From Allorhizobium sonneratiae (GTDB lineage Bacteria; Pseudomonadota; Alphaproteobacteria; Rhizobiales; Rhizobiaceae): 64,000 nucleotides of DNA. Under the pieces are notes generated by a model that saw only the letters and a list, made by a program, of their open reading frames with translations, searched no databases and was not told the DNA's origin. A program made the position numbers and the translations under genes. The stretch lies in NCBI RefSeq assembly GCF_023700755.1, contig NZ_JAMKOJ010000001.1, positions 62,001 to 126,000 on the forward strand. The letters run 5' to 3'. Every line of letters begins with the position of its first letter. The first letter of the stretch is position 1. This document shows positions 30,164 through 37,981 of this stretch, one piece after another.

Positions 30164-31485
30164 TGAAATTTTTGCCCTTCACCCGCTGGTTTTCACTGAA
30201 AACCGCCTATCGCCAGGGCATGAACAAGCTGGCGACCGGACGGATGCCGATGGCGGCGGCAGCCCTGCAAAAGGCCGCGCGCGGCGGCCATGTCGGGGCA
30301 TCCTACGAACTGGCCAGACTGTATGAAAACGGCCGCGGGGTGATTTCCGATCTGGGAGAAGCGCGGCGTCTGGCCAAATATGCCGCCGACAAGGGCCATG
30401 TTGAGGCCATGGCGCTGACGGCGCGGCTTTATCTGCTCTCGCCCAGCCTGCAAATGCCCTCAACGCCTGCGGCAAAACGGCTTTACGGCGATATGATGAA
30501 GATCAGCGCCGATCCGGAACTGGCGCGCGATTATGCCCTGATGGCGCATCAGCACGGCAGTGTCGAAGGGTCGGCGCTGGCCGGCTATCTGTTTGCCTCC
30601 GGCATTGGCGGCGAGGCCGATCCGCATACGGCACTGGTCTGCTATGAACCGGCGGTGGCGGCGGGCAATGTCCGCGCCCATCTCGGCATGGGCACGCTGT
30701 TTGCCGGTGGCCATCTGGGCGAGGTCGATCACAAGCGGGCGCTGCCCTATTTCAAATTCGCCGCCAAGGAAGGCAATCGCACGGCACGGCATTATCTGGC
30801 CATGCAATATCTGTACGGGCTGGGCTGCGAGAAGAAGGAAGACAAGGCGCTGAAGCTTCTGGCGGCGGCTGCCGCCAAGGGCTATCAGGCCTCGATCGAC
30901 GAACTGGCGAAATATTATCTCGATGAAAAACATCCCGAGCGCGACCGGGTCAAGGGCATTCGCTGGCTGACGGCGCTGGGCCGCATGGGCGATCAGCGCG
31001 CCTGCCGCGAACTGGAGCGGCGCTACCGCAATGGCATCGATGTCGAGGCGAATATTTCCGAAGCGCTGATCTGGCTGGAAAAAGCGGCGCTGAAGGGCGA
31101 TGTCGCGGCCCAGTTCCAGATGGCGGTGATTACCGCCACCGGTGGCGGCGGCACGGAGGCCGATCTCAATCAGGCGCGGCGCTGGTTTGAAATGGCCGCC
31201 CATAACGGCCATGCCATTGCCATGGTCAATCTCGGCCGCTTCCGCATGAAGGGCATTGGCGGGCCCGTCGAGCTTGCCGGGGCGCAGGAGGTGCTGGAGC
31301 GTGCAGTGGAGGCGGGCGAAATGGCCGCCTATCCGGTGCTCGGCGAATTCTATGCCTATTATGCCGATCCCTCAGACCTGGATGCAGCCCGCGACATCCT
31401 GCGGCATGGGGTGGAAAAGGGCGATGCCGTCTGCCGCGATATTCTGGGACGGCTGGAAGCCAAGCATTTCGCCGAAGTTGCATAA
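30160..31485 (+). CDS. Sel1-repeat (TPR-like) protein linked to the type I exporter
   Basis: 441 residues. From about residue 25 to the end it is built of Sel1-type repeats of roughly 36 residues (examples: ASYELARLYENGRGVISDL, AHLGMGTLFAGGHLGE, AMVNLGRFRMKGIGGPVEL). Such repeats form a helical scaffold for protein contacts. There is no clear signal peptide; the first 20 residues (MMKFLPFTRWFSLKTAYRQG) are basic and amphipathic. Its ATGA start overlaps the end of the adaptor gene, so it is made together with the exporter. A role in presenting or gating the secreted substrate is possible, but there is no direct evidence for any function. Downstream the operon ends at a repeat-rich gap. Confidence 0.8.
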   Translation: MMKFLPFTRWFSLKTAYRQGMNKLATGRMPMAAAALQKAARGGHVGASYELARLYENGRGVISDLGEARRLAKYAADKGHVEAMALTARLYLLSPSLQMPSTPAAKRLYGDMMKISADPELARDYALMAHQHGSVEGSALAGYLFASGIGGEADPHTALVCYEPAVAAGNVRAHLGMGTLFAGGHLGEVDHKRALPYFKFAAKEGNRTARHYLAMQYLYGLGCEKKEDKALKLLAAAAAKGYQASIDELAKYYLDEKHPERDRVKGIRWLTALGRMGDQRACRELERRYRNGIDVEANISEALIWLEKAALKGDVAAQFQMAVITATGGGGTEADLNQARRWFEMAAHNGHAIAMVNLGRFRMKGIGGPVELAGAQEVLERAVEAGEMAAYPVLGEFYAYYADPSDLDAARDILRHGVEKGDAVCRDILGRLEAKHFAEVA

Positions 31486-31500
31486 GCATCAGCAAAGACC

Positions 31501-31604
31501 TTAGAGCATCGTGCCGGAAATCGGGGCCGGTACGATGCTCTCAGATTTTTTCCCGCATCGGTTTTTTCCGAAAACCGGTTCCCACTTTTCGGCCGATGCT
31601 CTAG
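31501..31604. repeat. Interspersed palindromic element, GAGCATCG / AACCGGTTCCC family
   Basis: Composite element: TTAGAGCATCGT...ACGATGCTCT (31501-31541) followed by a second half that begins near 31568 with CCGAAAACCGGTTCCC and ends CCGATGCTCTA (31593-31603). The second half is repeated almost exactly at 46708-46742. It lies between two genes on the same strand and may also help end transcription of the secretion operon. Confidence 0.8.
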
Positions 31605-31689
31605 CAAAACCAGCGAGCCGCAGCCTCTTGCCGGAGGCGGCGGCTCTTCCCACATGGAAGGCGTGATGATTGTTTGACACGAGGTCCCT

Positions 31690-32418
31690 GTGCTGCTCGA
31701 TGCCACTGCCGCCGCCTTTCGCAATCTGTTTCAGCCTGAGACCCGCTCGGTTCTGTGGAAAGTGCTGGGCCTGACATTGGCCGTGCTGGCGGGCTTATGG
31801 CTGCTGTTGCGCCAGACGTTTATCCTCTATGGCTGGCCATGGCTTGAGGGCCTGTTTCCCACCTTGCCGGATTGGGCCGGATGGCTGGTTTTTGTCTTCG
31901 GCATTTTTGCCAGTCTCGGCCTCGCGCTGGCGCTTGCCATGCTGCTGGCGCCGGTGACGGCAATCATTGCCGGTCTCTTCCTCGATGACGTGGCCGATGT
32001 GGTCGAGCGCCGCGATTATCCCGCCGATCCACCGGGAAACGCCATGGCGATGAGCGAGGCCTTGCTCTCTTCCATCCAGTTTTTCGGCGTGGTGATTATT
32101 GCCAATCTGCTTGCGCTCGTCATGCTCTTCGTGCCGGGCGTCAATCTCATCGCCTTCTTTCTGGTCAATGCCTATCTTTTGGGGCGGGAGTTTTTTGAAT
32201 TTGCCGCCCAGCGGTTTCGCTCGCGCGAGGAGGCAAAGCTGTTTCGCCAGAAACATTCCGGCACGGTGATGCTGGCCGGGCTGATCATTGCCGGATTTCT
32301 CGCCGTGCCGATCCTCAACCTCTTGACGCCGCTGTTTGCCGCCAGCCTGATGGTGCATCTGCATAAAGGCTTGAGCGCCCGCGACCCGTCATTCGCCGCC
32401 AATAACCTGCGGCGGTAA
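31690..32418 (+). CDS. CysZ/EI24-family membrane protein
   Basis: 242 residues with four to five hydrophobic segments (about 25-45, 60-95, 125-160, 190-220) and the family's central motif region LLAPVTAIIAGLFLDDVADVVE. EI24/CysZ proteins include a sulfate permease that feeds cysteine synthesis, but many alphaproteobacterial members are uncharacterised. The start is a GTG at 31690 with GAGG six to seven bases upstream. The last 30 bases overlap the end of the convergent endonuclease III gene. There are no sulfur genes nearby to support sulfate uptake specifically. Confidence 0.82.
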   Translation: MLLDATAAAFRNLFQPETRSVLWKVLGLTLAVLAGLWLLLRQTFILYGWPWLEGLFPTLPDWAGWLVFVFGIFASLGLALALAMLLAPVTAIIAGLFLDDVADVVERRDYPADPPGNAMAMSEALLSSIQFFGVVIIANLLALVMLFVPGVNLIAFFLVNAYLLGREFFEFAAQRFRSREEAKLFRQKHSGTVMLAGLIIAGFLAVPILNLLTPLFAASLMVHLHKGLSARDPSFAANNLRR

Positions 32419-33144
32419 TTCTACAAGCGGTGCCGGAACGTCATTGGTCTTTTCCGGCGATTTGCACAGATCGGCGATGACGCATTTCTCGCATTCGGGC
32501 TTTCTCGCCTTGCAGCAATAGCGGCCATGCAGGATCAGCCAGTGATGGGCGTGATAGAGATAGGGTTCCGGCACAACGCGCATCAAAATCTCTTCCACCT
32601 CGTCCGGCGTCTTGCCGGGGGCAAGGCGAATGCGGTTGCCGATGCGGAAAATATGGGTGTCCACCGCCATGGTGGGAATGCCGAAGGCCATGGACATCAC
32701 CACATTGGCGGTCTTGCGGCCAACACCCGGCAGCATCACCAGCTCTTCGCGGGTTTTCGGCACTTCGCCGCCAAACCTGTCGATCAGCATCTGGCTGAGC
32801 GCAATGACATTCTTGGCCTTGTTGCGGTAAAGGCCGATGGTCTTGATATAATCGCGCAGGCGCTCCTCGCCGAGATCGAGCATTTTTTGCGGCGTATCGG
32901 CCACCTTGAACAGCGCTCGGGTCGCCTTGTTGACGCCCGCATCCGTCGCCTGCGCCGAGAGCGCCACGGCAACGACAAGGGTGAAGGGATTGACATGCTC
33001 CAGCTCACCCTTCGGCTCCGGCCGCTGCACGGAAAAGCGGCGGAAGATTTCGCTCAACTCGGCCTTGCTATAGGCGCTGCGGGGGGCAGGCTTTTTTCGC
33101 GGGGTCGGATTTGACTTTTTCAAAGTTTGGGTGCTGGATTTCAT
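32389..33144 (-). CDS. nth: Endonuclease III (base-excision repair DNA glycosylase/AP lyase)
   Basis: 251 residues. It removes oxidised pyrimidines and nicks abasic sites. Visible are the helix-hairpin-helix LPGVGRKTANVV with the catalytic Lys, the catalytic Asp in VDTHIFRI, and the four-Cys [4Fe-4S] loop near the C-terminus (C-x6-C-x2-C-x5-C: YCCKARKPECEKCVIADLC). The N-terminus carries an extra basic Lys/Pro-rich tail of about 25 residues before the conserved domain, common in rhizobia. The gene is divergent from the DUF2244 gene (34-base gap) and convergent with the CysZ-like gene. Confidence 0.95.
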   Translation of the reverse strand: MKSSTQTLKKSNPTPRKKPAPRSAYSKAELSEIFRRFSVQRPEPKGELEHVNPFTLVVAVALSAQATDAGVNKATRALFKVADTPQKMLDLGEERLRDYIKTIGLYRNKAKNVIALSQMLIDRFGGEVPKTREELVMLPGVGRKTANVVMSMAFGIPTMAVDTHIFRIGNRIRLAPGKTPDEVEEILMRVVPEPYLYHAHHWLILHGRYCCKARKPECEKCVIADLCKSPEKTNDVPAPLVELPPQVIGGE

Positions 33145-33178
33145 TTTAGCATCACGTCAGGTGTGAAGGACAGATTCC

Positions 33179-33661
33179 ATGACGGAGATCACCGATCCGC
33201 CGATTTTCATGGCAGAACTGGTACCCTATCGCTCGCTTGGCCGAAAGGGGTTTCGCATTCTGCTGGCCTTGAGTGCGGCTGTGCTGCTGTTTTACGGCGG
33301 GTTTTTCTTCGTGACCGGGGCGTGGCCGATCGGCTTTTTCTTCGGGCTGGATTTCATCGGTCTTTATCTCGCCTTCCGGCTGAATTATCGTGCGGCAAAA
33401 GCCCGCGAAGAAGTGAGCGTCTCGCGCACGCTGGTCTCGGTGCGCAAATTTTCGCCCTCGGGCAGGATGACGGAATGGCGCTGGAACCCGTTCTGGGCGA
33501 AATTTTTCGTCCGTCGCCATGCGGAATTCGGCATCCTGTCAATGCGGCTGCACGGCGAGGGCAAATCCACCGAGATCGGCGCGTTTTTAAACCCCGATGA
33601 CCGCGAAAGCTTTGCCAAAGCCTTTCGTCAGGCGCTCTCCACGGTGAAGCACAGGGTCTGA
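33179..33661 (+). CDS. DUF2244 membrane protein
   Basis: 160 residues. Two membrane segments near residues 25-68 (ILLALSAAVLLFYGGFFF and PIGFFFGLDFIGLYLAF) followed by a cytoplasmic domain with the family pattern RWNPFWAKFF. This matches the DUF2244 family, integral membrane proteins of unknown function frequent in alphaproteobacteria. An AAGGA ribosome site lies about nine bases before the ATG. It shares a very short divergent promoter region with nth. No function can be assigned. Confidence 0.82.
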   Translation: MTEITDPPIFMAELVPYRSLGRKGFRILLALSAAVLLFYGGFFFVTGAWPIGFFFGLDFIGLYLAFRLNYRAAKAREEVSVSRTLVSVRKFSPSGRMTEWRWNPFWAKFFVRRHAEFGILSMRLHGEGKSTEIGAFLNPDDRESFAKAFRQALSTVKHRV

Positions 33662-33731
33662 CGGCAAGAAACGGGTGGTGCGATGACTTGCCCTGTGGTC
33701 AAATTCCTTTGCGGATAACAGAGGAACCCCG

Positions 33732-34619
33732 ATGACACTTGCTTTCGACATCGACAGCGCGGCAAAAATCGACGTGACGCCTGAGGGCAGCGATTACGAC
33801 ATCGTGCGGCAGGTGATCGAAATGCTGAGCCTCGATTACCGCGAGCAGCCCTCGCTGGACAGTATCGCGGCGCGGCTCAATCAATCACCGACGCAGGTGC
33901 AAAAAGTGTTTACCCGCTGGGCGGGGCTTTCGCCGAAAGCGTTTTTGCAGGCGGTGACGCTGGATCACGCCAAGCGGCTTTTGGGCGATGAGGGCCTGCC
34001 GCTTCTGGAAACGGCGCTGGAAGTTGGCCTCTCCGGGCCGGGGCGGCTGCATGATCTGTTCGTCACCCATGAAGCCATGTCGCCGGGGGAATGGAAGGCA
34101 AAGGGCGAGGGGCTGACCCTGCGCTACGGCTTTCACACCTCACCCTTCGGCGTGGCGCTGGTGATGGTGACGGAACGCGGCCTTGCGGGTCTCGGCTTCT
34201 GCGATCCCGGCGAAGAAAGCGTCTGCTATGCCGATATGGCCGGACGCTGGCCGCATGCCCGCTTCATCGAAGACCGCACGGCGACAGAGCCGATGCTCAC
34301 CCGGATTTTCGACCCCGCCCGCTGGCAAGGCAGCGAGCCGCTCAGGGTCGTGCTGATCGGCACGGATTTTCAGATCCGTGTCTGGCAAAGCCTGCTCACC
34401 ATCCCCATGGGCCGTGCCGTTACCTATTCCGACATCGCCAAAGACATCGGCCAACCCACCGCCAGCCGCGCCGTGGGCGCCGCCGTGGGCCGCAACCCGA
34501 TTTCCTTCGTGGTGCCCTGTCATCGAGCGCTGGGGAAAAGTGGGGCGCTGACGGGCTATCACTGGGGTTTGACGCGGAAGCGGGCGATGCTGGGTTGGGA
34601 GGCGGGGAAGGTGGGGTGA
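33732..34619 (+). CDS. Ada/Ogt-type methylated-DNA-protein-cysteine methyltransferase with AraC-like domain
   Basis: 295 residues. It repairs O6-alkylguanine by moving the alkyl group onto its own Cys. The N-terminal part (25-115) is an AraC-type helix-turn-helix domain (LDSIAARLNQSPTQVQKVF). The C-terminal part is the methyltransferase, with the active site VVPCHRALGKSGALTGYHWG and acceptor Cys at residue 263. The N-terminal zinc/methylphosphotriester domain of E. coli Ada is absent, so its Cys switch for induction is missing. It therefore has repair plus possible DNA binding without the classical Ada sensor. An AGAGGA ribosome site precedes the ATG. It stands alone, 70 bases after the DUF2244 gene. 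Confidence 0.92.
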   Translation: MTLAFDIDSAAKIDVTPEGSDYDIVRQVIEMLSLDYREQPSLDSIAARLNQSPTQVQKVFTRWAGLSPKAFLQAVTLDHAKRLLGDEGLPLLETALEVGLSGPGRLHDLFVTHEAMSPGEWKAKGEGLTLRYGFHTSPFGVALVMVTERGLAGLGFCDPGEESVCYADMAGRWPHARFIEDRTATEPMLTRIFDPARWQGSEPLRVVLIGTDFQIRVWQSLLTIPMGRAVTYSDIAKDIGQPTASRAVGAAVGRNPISFVVPCHRALGKSGALTGYHWGLTRKRAMLGWEAGKVG

Positions 34620-34725
34620 TTGGTGGATGGGTCGCTTTTGTCGCAAACCTGTAGTTAGTTTAGTAGCAACCGTTGGCGATGAAGAATATGCTCTTGTTAA
34701 ATCTCGCGCACATGGAGAAACCTGA

Positions 34726-35598
34726 ATGCCAGAAAATGGAGTGAGATCGACCTACTCACAGGCCCCATTCAGGATTTCGACACATGATAATGGCGGGCAG
34801 ATCGCGACCGGAACGGCTTTTCATTTTCTATATGATGGAAAGCGTTTTATCGTGACGAACTGGCACAACTTAACCGGTCGAGACTTCTTCAGTGGAAAGA
34901 ATCTGAACTTAAATGCGCGGACGCCTCTGTGGATTGAGGTTCACACCGCCTTGTGGCTCTCGTCTGCTATAGCTTCAGTACGAAACTTCAGAATAGTTAG
35001 CCGTAGAGTCGAAATCTACAGCAATCCTGATGCGCAGCTCGATCCCTTGTGGTTTGAACATCCTCTACTCGGTGGACGGGGTTGTGACATTGTTGCGATC
35101 CTAGATCCCAAACCGGATCAAGAGCCGGAGTTCATGCACAACTGCGTCAATCTAATTAGTAACGCGCGGGTGCCAGTCCTTCCTGGCGAACTTGCCTTCG
35201 TGATCGGATATCCTCGTGGCCTACATACAGGATTCGGTCTTCCAATCTGGAAATCAACGTTCATTGCATCGGAGCCTCACTTCAATGTGGAGGTGGCTGA
35301 AAGGAGCCTCCCTGCATTTTTCTTGGATGGTTATACCCGTGAAGGCATGTCCGGATCTCCCGTATTCGCCCGATATCGAGGGATGTGGGATGTTAAAGAC
35401 CCCTATAAACCGGTCGATCCAAGCGAGCCAAATTTCTGGAGTAGAGATGATGTGGCTATTTTTGGGTCGGAGGCGACGGAGTTCATAGGGATTTATAGCG
35501 GGCGCATACCGGAGAAAGAAGGAGAGGCAGCATTGGGTCTATGCTGGAGAAAAGATGCCATTGAGCAGGTGTGCTCGGCGTACTCGCTATCCGGCTAA
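34726..35598 (+). CDS. Trypsin-like serine peptidase domain protein, possibly acquired
   Basis: 290 residues. A candidate chymotrypsin-fold triad is visible: His47 in TNWHNLTG, Asp121 in GRGCDIVAILD and Ser209 in GMSGSPVFA, in the expected order and with the expected G-x-S-G box. The opening GTAFHFLYDGKRFIVTNWH matches the N-terminal barrel of stand-alone trypsin-like peptidases. There is no signal peptide or membrane helix, so it is probably cytoplasmic. Its base composition is clearly AT-richer than the genes on both sides and its codon choice is less biased, suggesting transfer. A GGAG ribosome site lies ten bases before the ATG. No partner gene adjoins it; a defence-type role is a guess. 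Confidence 0.75.
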   Translation: MPENGVRSTYSQAPFRISTHDNGGQIATGTAFHFLYDGKRFIVTNWHNLTGRDFFSGKNLNLNARTPLWIEVHTALWLSSAIASVRNFRIVSRRVEIYSNPDAQLDPLWFEHPLLGGRGCDIVAILDPKPDQEPEFMHNCVNLISNARVPVLPGELAFVIGYPRGLHTGFGLPIWKSTFIASEPHFNVEVAERSLPAFFLDGYTREGMSGSPVFARYRGMWDVKDPYKPVDPSEPNFWSRDDVAIFGSEATEFIGIYSGRIPEKEGEAALGLCWRKDAIEQVCSAYSLSG

Positions 35599-35682
35599 CC
35601 AGTAGCACGGCTATCGCGGCCACTGATGATGGGACCAATGCGATGCTTTAACCCGCTCTGGGCGCACAGCATCCACACCCGC

Positions 35683-36660
35683 TCACCCTACCAACCGCAA
35701 CATCTCCCGCGCCGCAGCCTCATCGGTAATCAACGTATTGCAGCCAATGCGTTTGATGGTGGCGCGGATGGCGGGGGCACGATGCGCCCCACCCGATGCA
35801 ATCACAATATGTTTTGCCTTTTTCAGCGTGTCGAGATCGACGGCCATGGCGCGTTGGTTGATCGGGTGGTTGACCGAGCGGCCTTCTGCGTCGAGAAAAT
35901 TGAACATGGTGTCGCAGACGCAGCCGGCGTCGATCAGTTCGTTCAGCGTCTCGCGGCTGATAAAGCCTTCCGACAGCGAGGTCGATTGCGGGCGGATATC
36001 GCCGCAGGAGACGACGGCGAGGTCAAGATTTTCGGCGAGGTCGTAGATGGTTTTCAGCCCGCAGTCTTCGATCAGCGCCCGTTTGGTGGCAATCGAATCG
36101 ACCAGCAGCGGGGCGAGAAACATGTAGCATTCCGCGCCCAGCTGGCTGGCCAGCCGCCATGTGTAATCGATGGGGTTGGTCTGATGCACGGCAACGATGC
36201 CGCCGAGCAGCGACACGACCTTGCAATTTTCCCGCCGCGGTGGACGAAAGCCCGCCAGCGAGGCGGTCATGGTGCGGCCCCAGCCGACGCCGATGGTGGT
36301 GTTGTCGCTGATCACCTCGCTTAAAAACTGGCCAAGCGCCAGCCCCACGGCGCGCGCCAGCGAGCCTGCATCCTGCTCTTTCGGCGCGGGCACCACCACG
36401 GCCTCGTCCAGACCGAAGGCCTGTTCCAGCCGGACCGCCAGTTCAACGCAATCGTCAATGCCCTCGGCAATCCAGATCTGCACCTCGGAGCGCTTCAGCG
36501 CCTCATCCAGCAGGCGGATGACGGTGGAGCGGCTGATGCCGAGCCGTTCGGCCACATCCTTCTGGGTCAGGCCCTGATTGTAGTAAAGCCATGCCGCTTT
36601 CAGCCGGAGCGAGGCGGCTTCGGCATAGGTGGTCTGGGTGTCGCGTCTCAGCCGTGCCAT
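35683..36660 (-). CDS. SorC/DeoR-family sugar-responsive transcriptional regulator
   Basis: 325 residues. The N-terminal helix-turn-helix is at about residues 30-55 (LTQKDVAERLGISRSTVIRLL). The rest is the SorC-type sugar-phosphate-binding domain (for example TIGVGWGRTM and ASGGAHRAPAIRATIKR). Such proteins bind phosphorylated sugars and usually control adjacent sugar genes. The gene is divergent from transaldolase, and a pair of direct repeats that may be its operator lies between them. Likely it governs transaldolase, itself, or both; the effector is unknown. Confidence 0.9.
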   Translation of the reverse strand: MARLRRDTQTTYAEAASLRLKAAWLYYNQGLTQKDVAERLGISRSTVIRLLDEALKRSEVQIWIAEGIDDCVELAVRLEQAFGLDEAVVVPAPKEQDAGSLARAVGLALGQFLSEVISDNTTIGVGWGRTMTASLAGFRPPRRENCKVVSLLGGIVAVHQTNPIDYTWRLASQLGAECYMFLAPLLVDSIATKRALIEDCGLKTIYDLAENLDLAVVSCGDIRPQSTSLSEGFISRETLNELIDAGCVCDTMFNFLDAEGRSVNHPINQRAMAVDLDTLKKAKHIVIASGGAHRAPAIRATIKRIGCNTLITDEAAAREMLRLVG

Positions 36661-36708
36661 CGGCGCTGCCCCCTTTTCTTTGTCGATGCAGCACTATCGA
36701 TTTTTATG

Positions 36709-36739
36709 GAACATATGTCAATTGTGAAGAACAAATGTC
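36709..36739. promoter_or_regulatory. Direct-repeat operator candidate for the SorC-family regulator
   Basis: GAACATATGTC at 36709-36719 and GAACAAATGTC at 36729-36739: ten of eleven positions match, with starts 20 bases apart (about two helix turns), so both sit on the same DNA face. The second copy abuts the -35 box of the transaldolase promoter, and both lie 50-80 bases upstream of the regulator start. Confidence 0.6.
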
Positions 36740-36768
36740 TTGACTTGCCGCCGCTCTCTGGGGATAGT
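36740..36768 (+). promoter_or_regulatory. Promoter of the transaldolase gene
   Basis: TTGACT (36740-36745), a spacer of exactly 17 bases, and GATAGT (36763-36768), 80 bases before the ATG. A good sigma-70-type match next to the direct repeats. Confidence 0.65.
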
Positions 36769-36848
36769 TAAGGCAAGGAACGGAAAGGCTGGATGGAACC
36801 ATCCGGCTTTGCTTCACGTTTGATAAAGAAAGCCGGAAGGATACCCCC

Positions 36849-37805
36849 ATGACCTCCAAACTTGAACAGCTTCGCGCCATGACCACGGTGGTTGCCGACA
36901 CCGGCGACATCGAGGCTGTGGCCCGCCTGAAGCCGGTGGATTGCACCACCAACCCGACCATCGTTCTGAAAGCGCTCGGCACTGACATGTTCGCCGAGGT
37001 GTTTGACGAGGCAATTTCCTGGGGCAAATCCAAGGGCGGCGCATCGGAGGCCGTGACGGCGGCGATTGCTGACCGTCTGGCGATTTCGGTCGGGGCGGAA
37101 CTGACCAAGCTGGTGCCGGGCCGGGTGTCCACCGAAGTCGATGCCGATCTTTCCTTCGACACCAAGGGGTCGATTGAAAAGGCCCGCGGCATCATTGCCG
37201 CCTATAAGGAGCGCGGCATCGAGAAGGACCGCATCCTGATCAAGCTTGCCTCCACCTGGGAAGGCATTCGCGCGGCGGAAGTGCTACAGAAGGAAGGCAT
37301 CGACTGCAATCTGACGCTGCTTTTCTCCAAGGCTCAGGCCATTGCCTGCGCCGAGGCCAAGGTGTTTCTGATCTCGCCCTTCGTCGGCCGCATTCTCGAC
37401 TGGTACAAGAAATCGACCGGCGAAACTTACACGGCGGAAACCGATCCGGGCGTGCTCTCGGTGCGCGCGATCTACAATTATTACAAGGTCAACGGCATCG
37501 AAACCATCGTCATGGGCGCATCCTTCCGCAATGCCGGGGAAATCGAGGCGCTGGCCGGTTGCGACCGGCTGACCATCAGCCCGGCTCTGCTGGATGAGCT
37601 CGATGCCGACAAGGGCACGCTGACCCGCAAGCTTTCCGCCGACAAGACCGAGGCCGATCCGCTTGTCTCGCTCGATGAAAAGGCGTTCCGCTGGGCGATG
37701 AACGAAGACCCGATGGCCACGGAAAAGCTTGCCGAAGGCATTCGCAGCTTCGCCAAGGATCTCGGCACGCTGCGCTCTCTGGTGGCGAAGAAGCTCTCTG
37801 CCTGA
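36849..37805 (+). CDS. tal: Transaldolase
   Basis: 318 residues, the length of the TalB subfamily. It moves a dihydroxyacetone unit between sedoheptulose 7-phosphate and glyceraldehyde 3-phosphate in the non-oxidative pentose phosphate pathway. The Schiff-base Lys is residue 132 in RILIKLASTWEG, the same number as in E. coli TalB. Other family marks are DCTTNPTIVLKAL and the SPFVGRILDWYK loop. The gene has a well-formed promoter and a likely operator shared with the divergent SorC-family regulator. It connects functionally with the xylose genes at 52-55 kb, since xylulose 5-phosphate enters this pathway. Confidence 0.95.
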   Translation: MTSKLEQLRAMTTVVADTGDIEAVARLKPVDCTTNPTIVLKALGTDMFAEVFDEAISWGKSKGGASEAVTAAIADRLAISVGAELTKLVPGRVSTEVDADLSFDTKGSIEKARGIIAAYKERGIEKDRILIKLASTWEGIRAAEVLQKEGIDCNLTLLFSKAQAIACAEAKVFLISPFVGRILDWYKKSTGETYTAETDPGVLSVRAIYNYYKVNGIETIVMGASFRNAGEIEALAGCDRLTISPALLDELDADKGTLTRKLSADKTEADPLVSLDEKAFRWAMNEDPMATEKLAEGIRSFAKDLGTLRSLVAKKLSA

Positions 37806-37888
37806 GGCGATTACCTGAGACTATTGCCTATAAGGACAGGCCGGTTTGAGGCGCGGATCGAAAGCTCCGCGCCTTATTGAGTTTGTCA

Positions 37889-37913
37889 GGGAAAAGTGGG
37901 AACCGGTTTTTCA
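37889..37913. repeat. Partial interspersed repeat, AACCGGTTCCC family, inverted
   Basis: GGGAAAAGTGGGAACCGGTT followed by TTTC is the reverse complement of the core seen at 31568-31592 and 46708-46732. Only the core is present; the GAGCATCG arms are missing. Confidence 0.6.
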
Positions 37914-37940
37914 GATCAAGACAAACGAAAACAAAGAAAT

Positions 37941-37981
37941 CGAGAGTCAGTCTGGTTCACTCTGAACCTCACTGACTCTCG
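37941..37981. terminator. Long hairpin between convergent genes (possible bidirectional terminator)
   Basis: CGAGAGTCAGT (37941-37951) pairs perfectly with ACTGACTCTCG (37971-37981), and inside it GGTTCA/TGAACC form a second stem around CTC. It lies between the transaldolase gene and the convergent SH3-like gene and includes the latter's stop codon. No long T-run follows on either strand, so termination is plausible but not certain. Confidence 0.5.
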
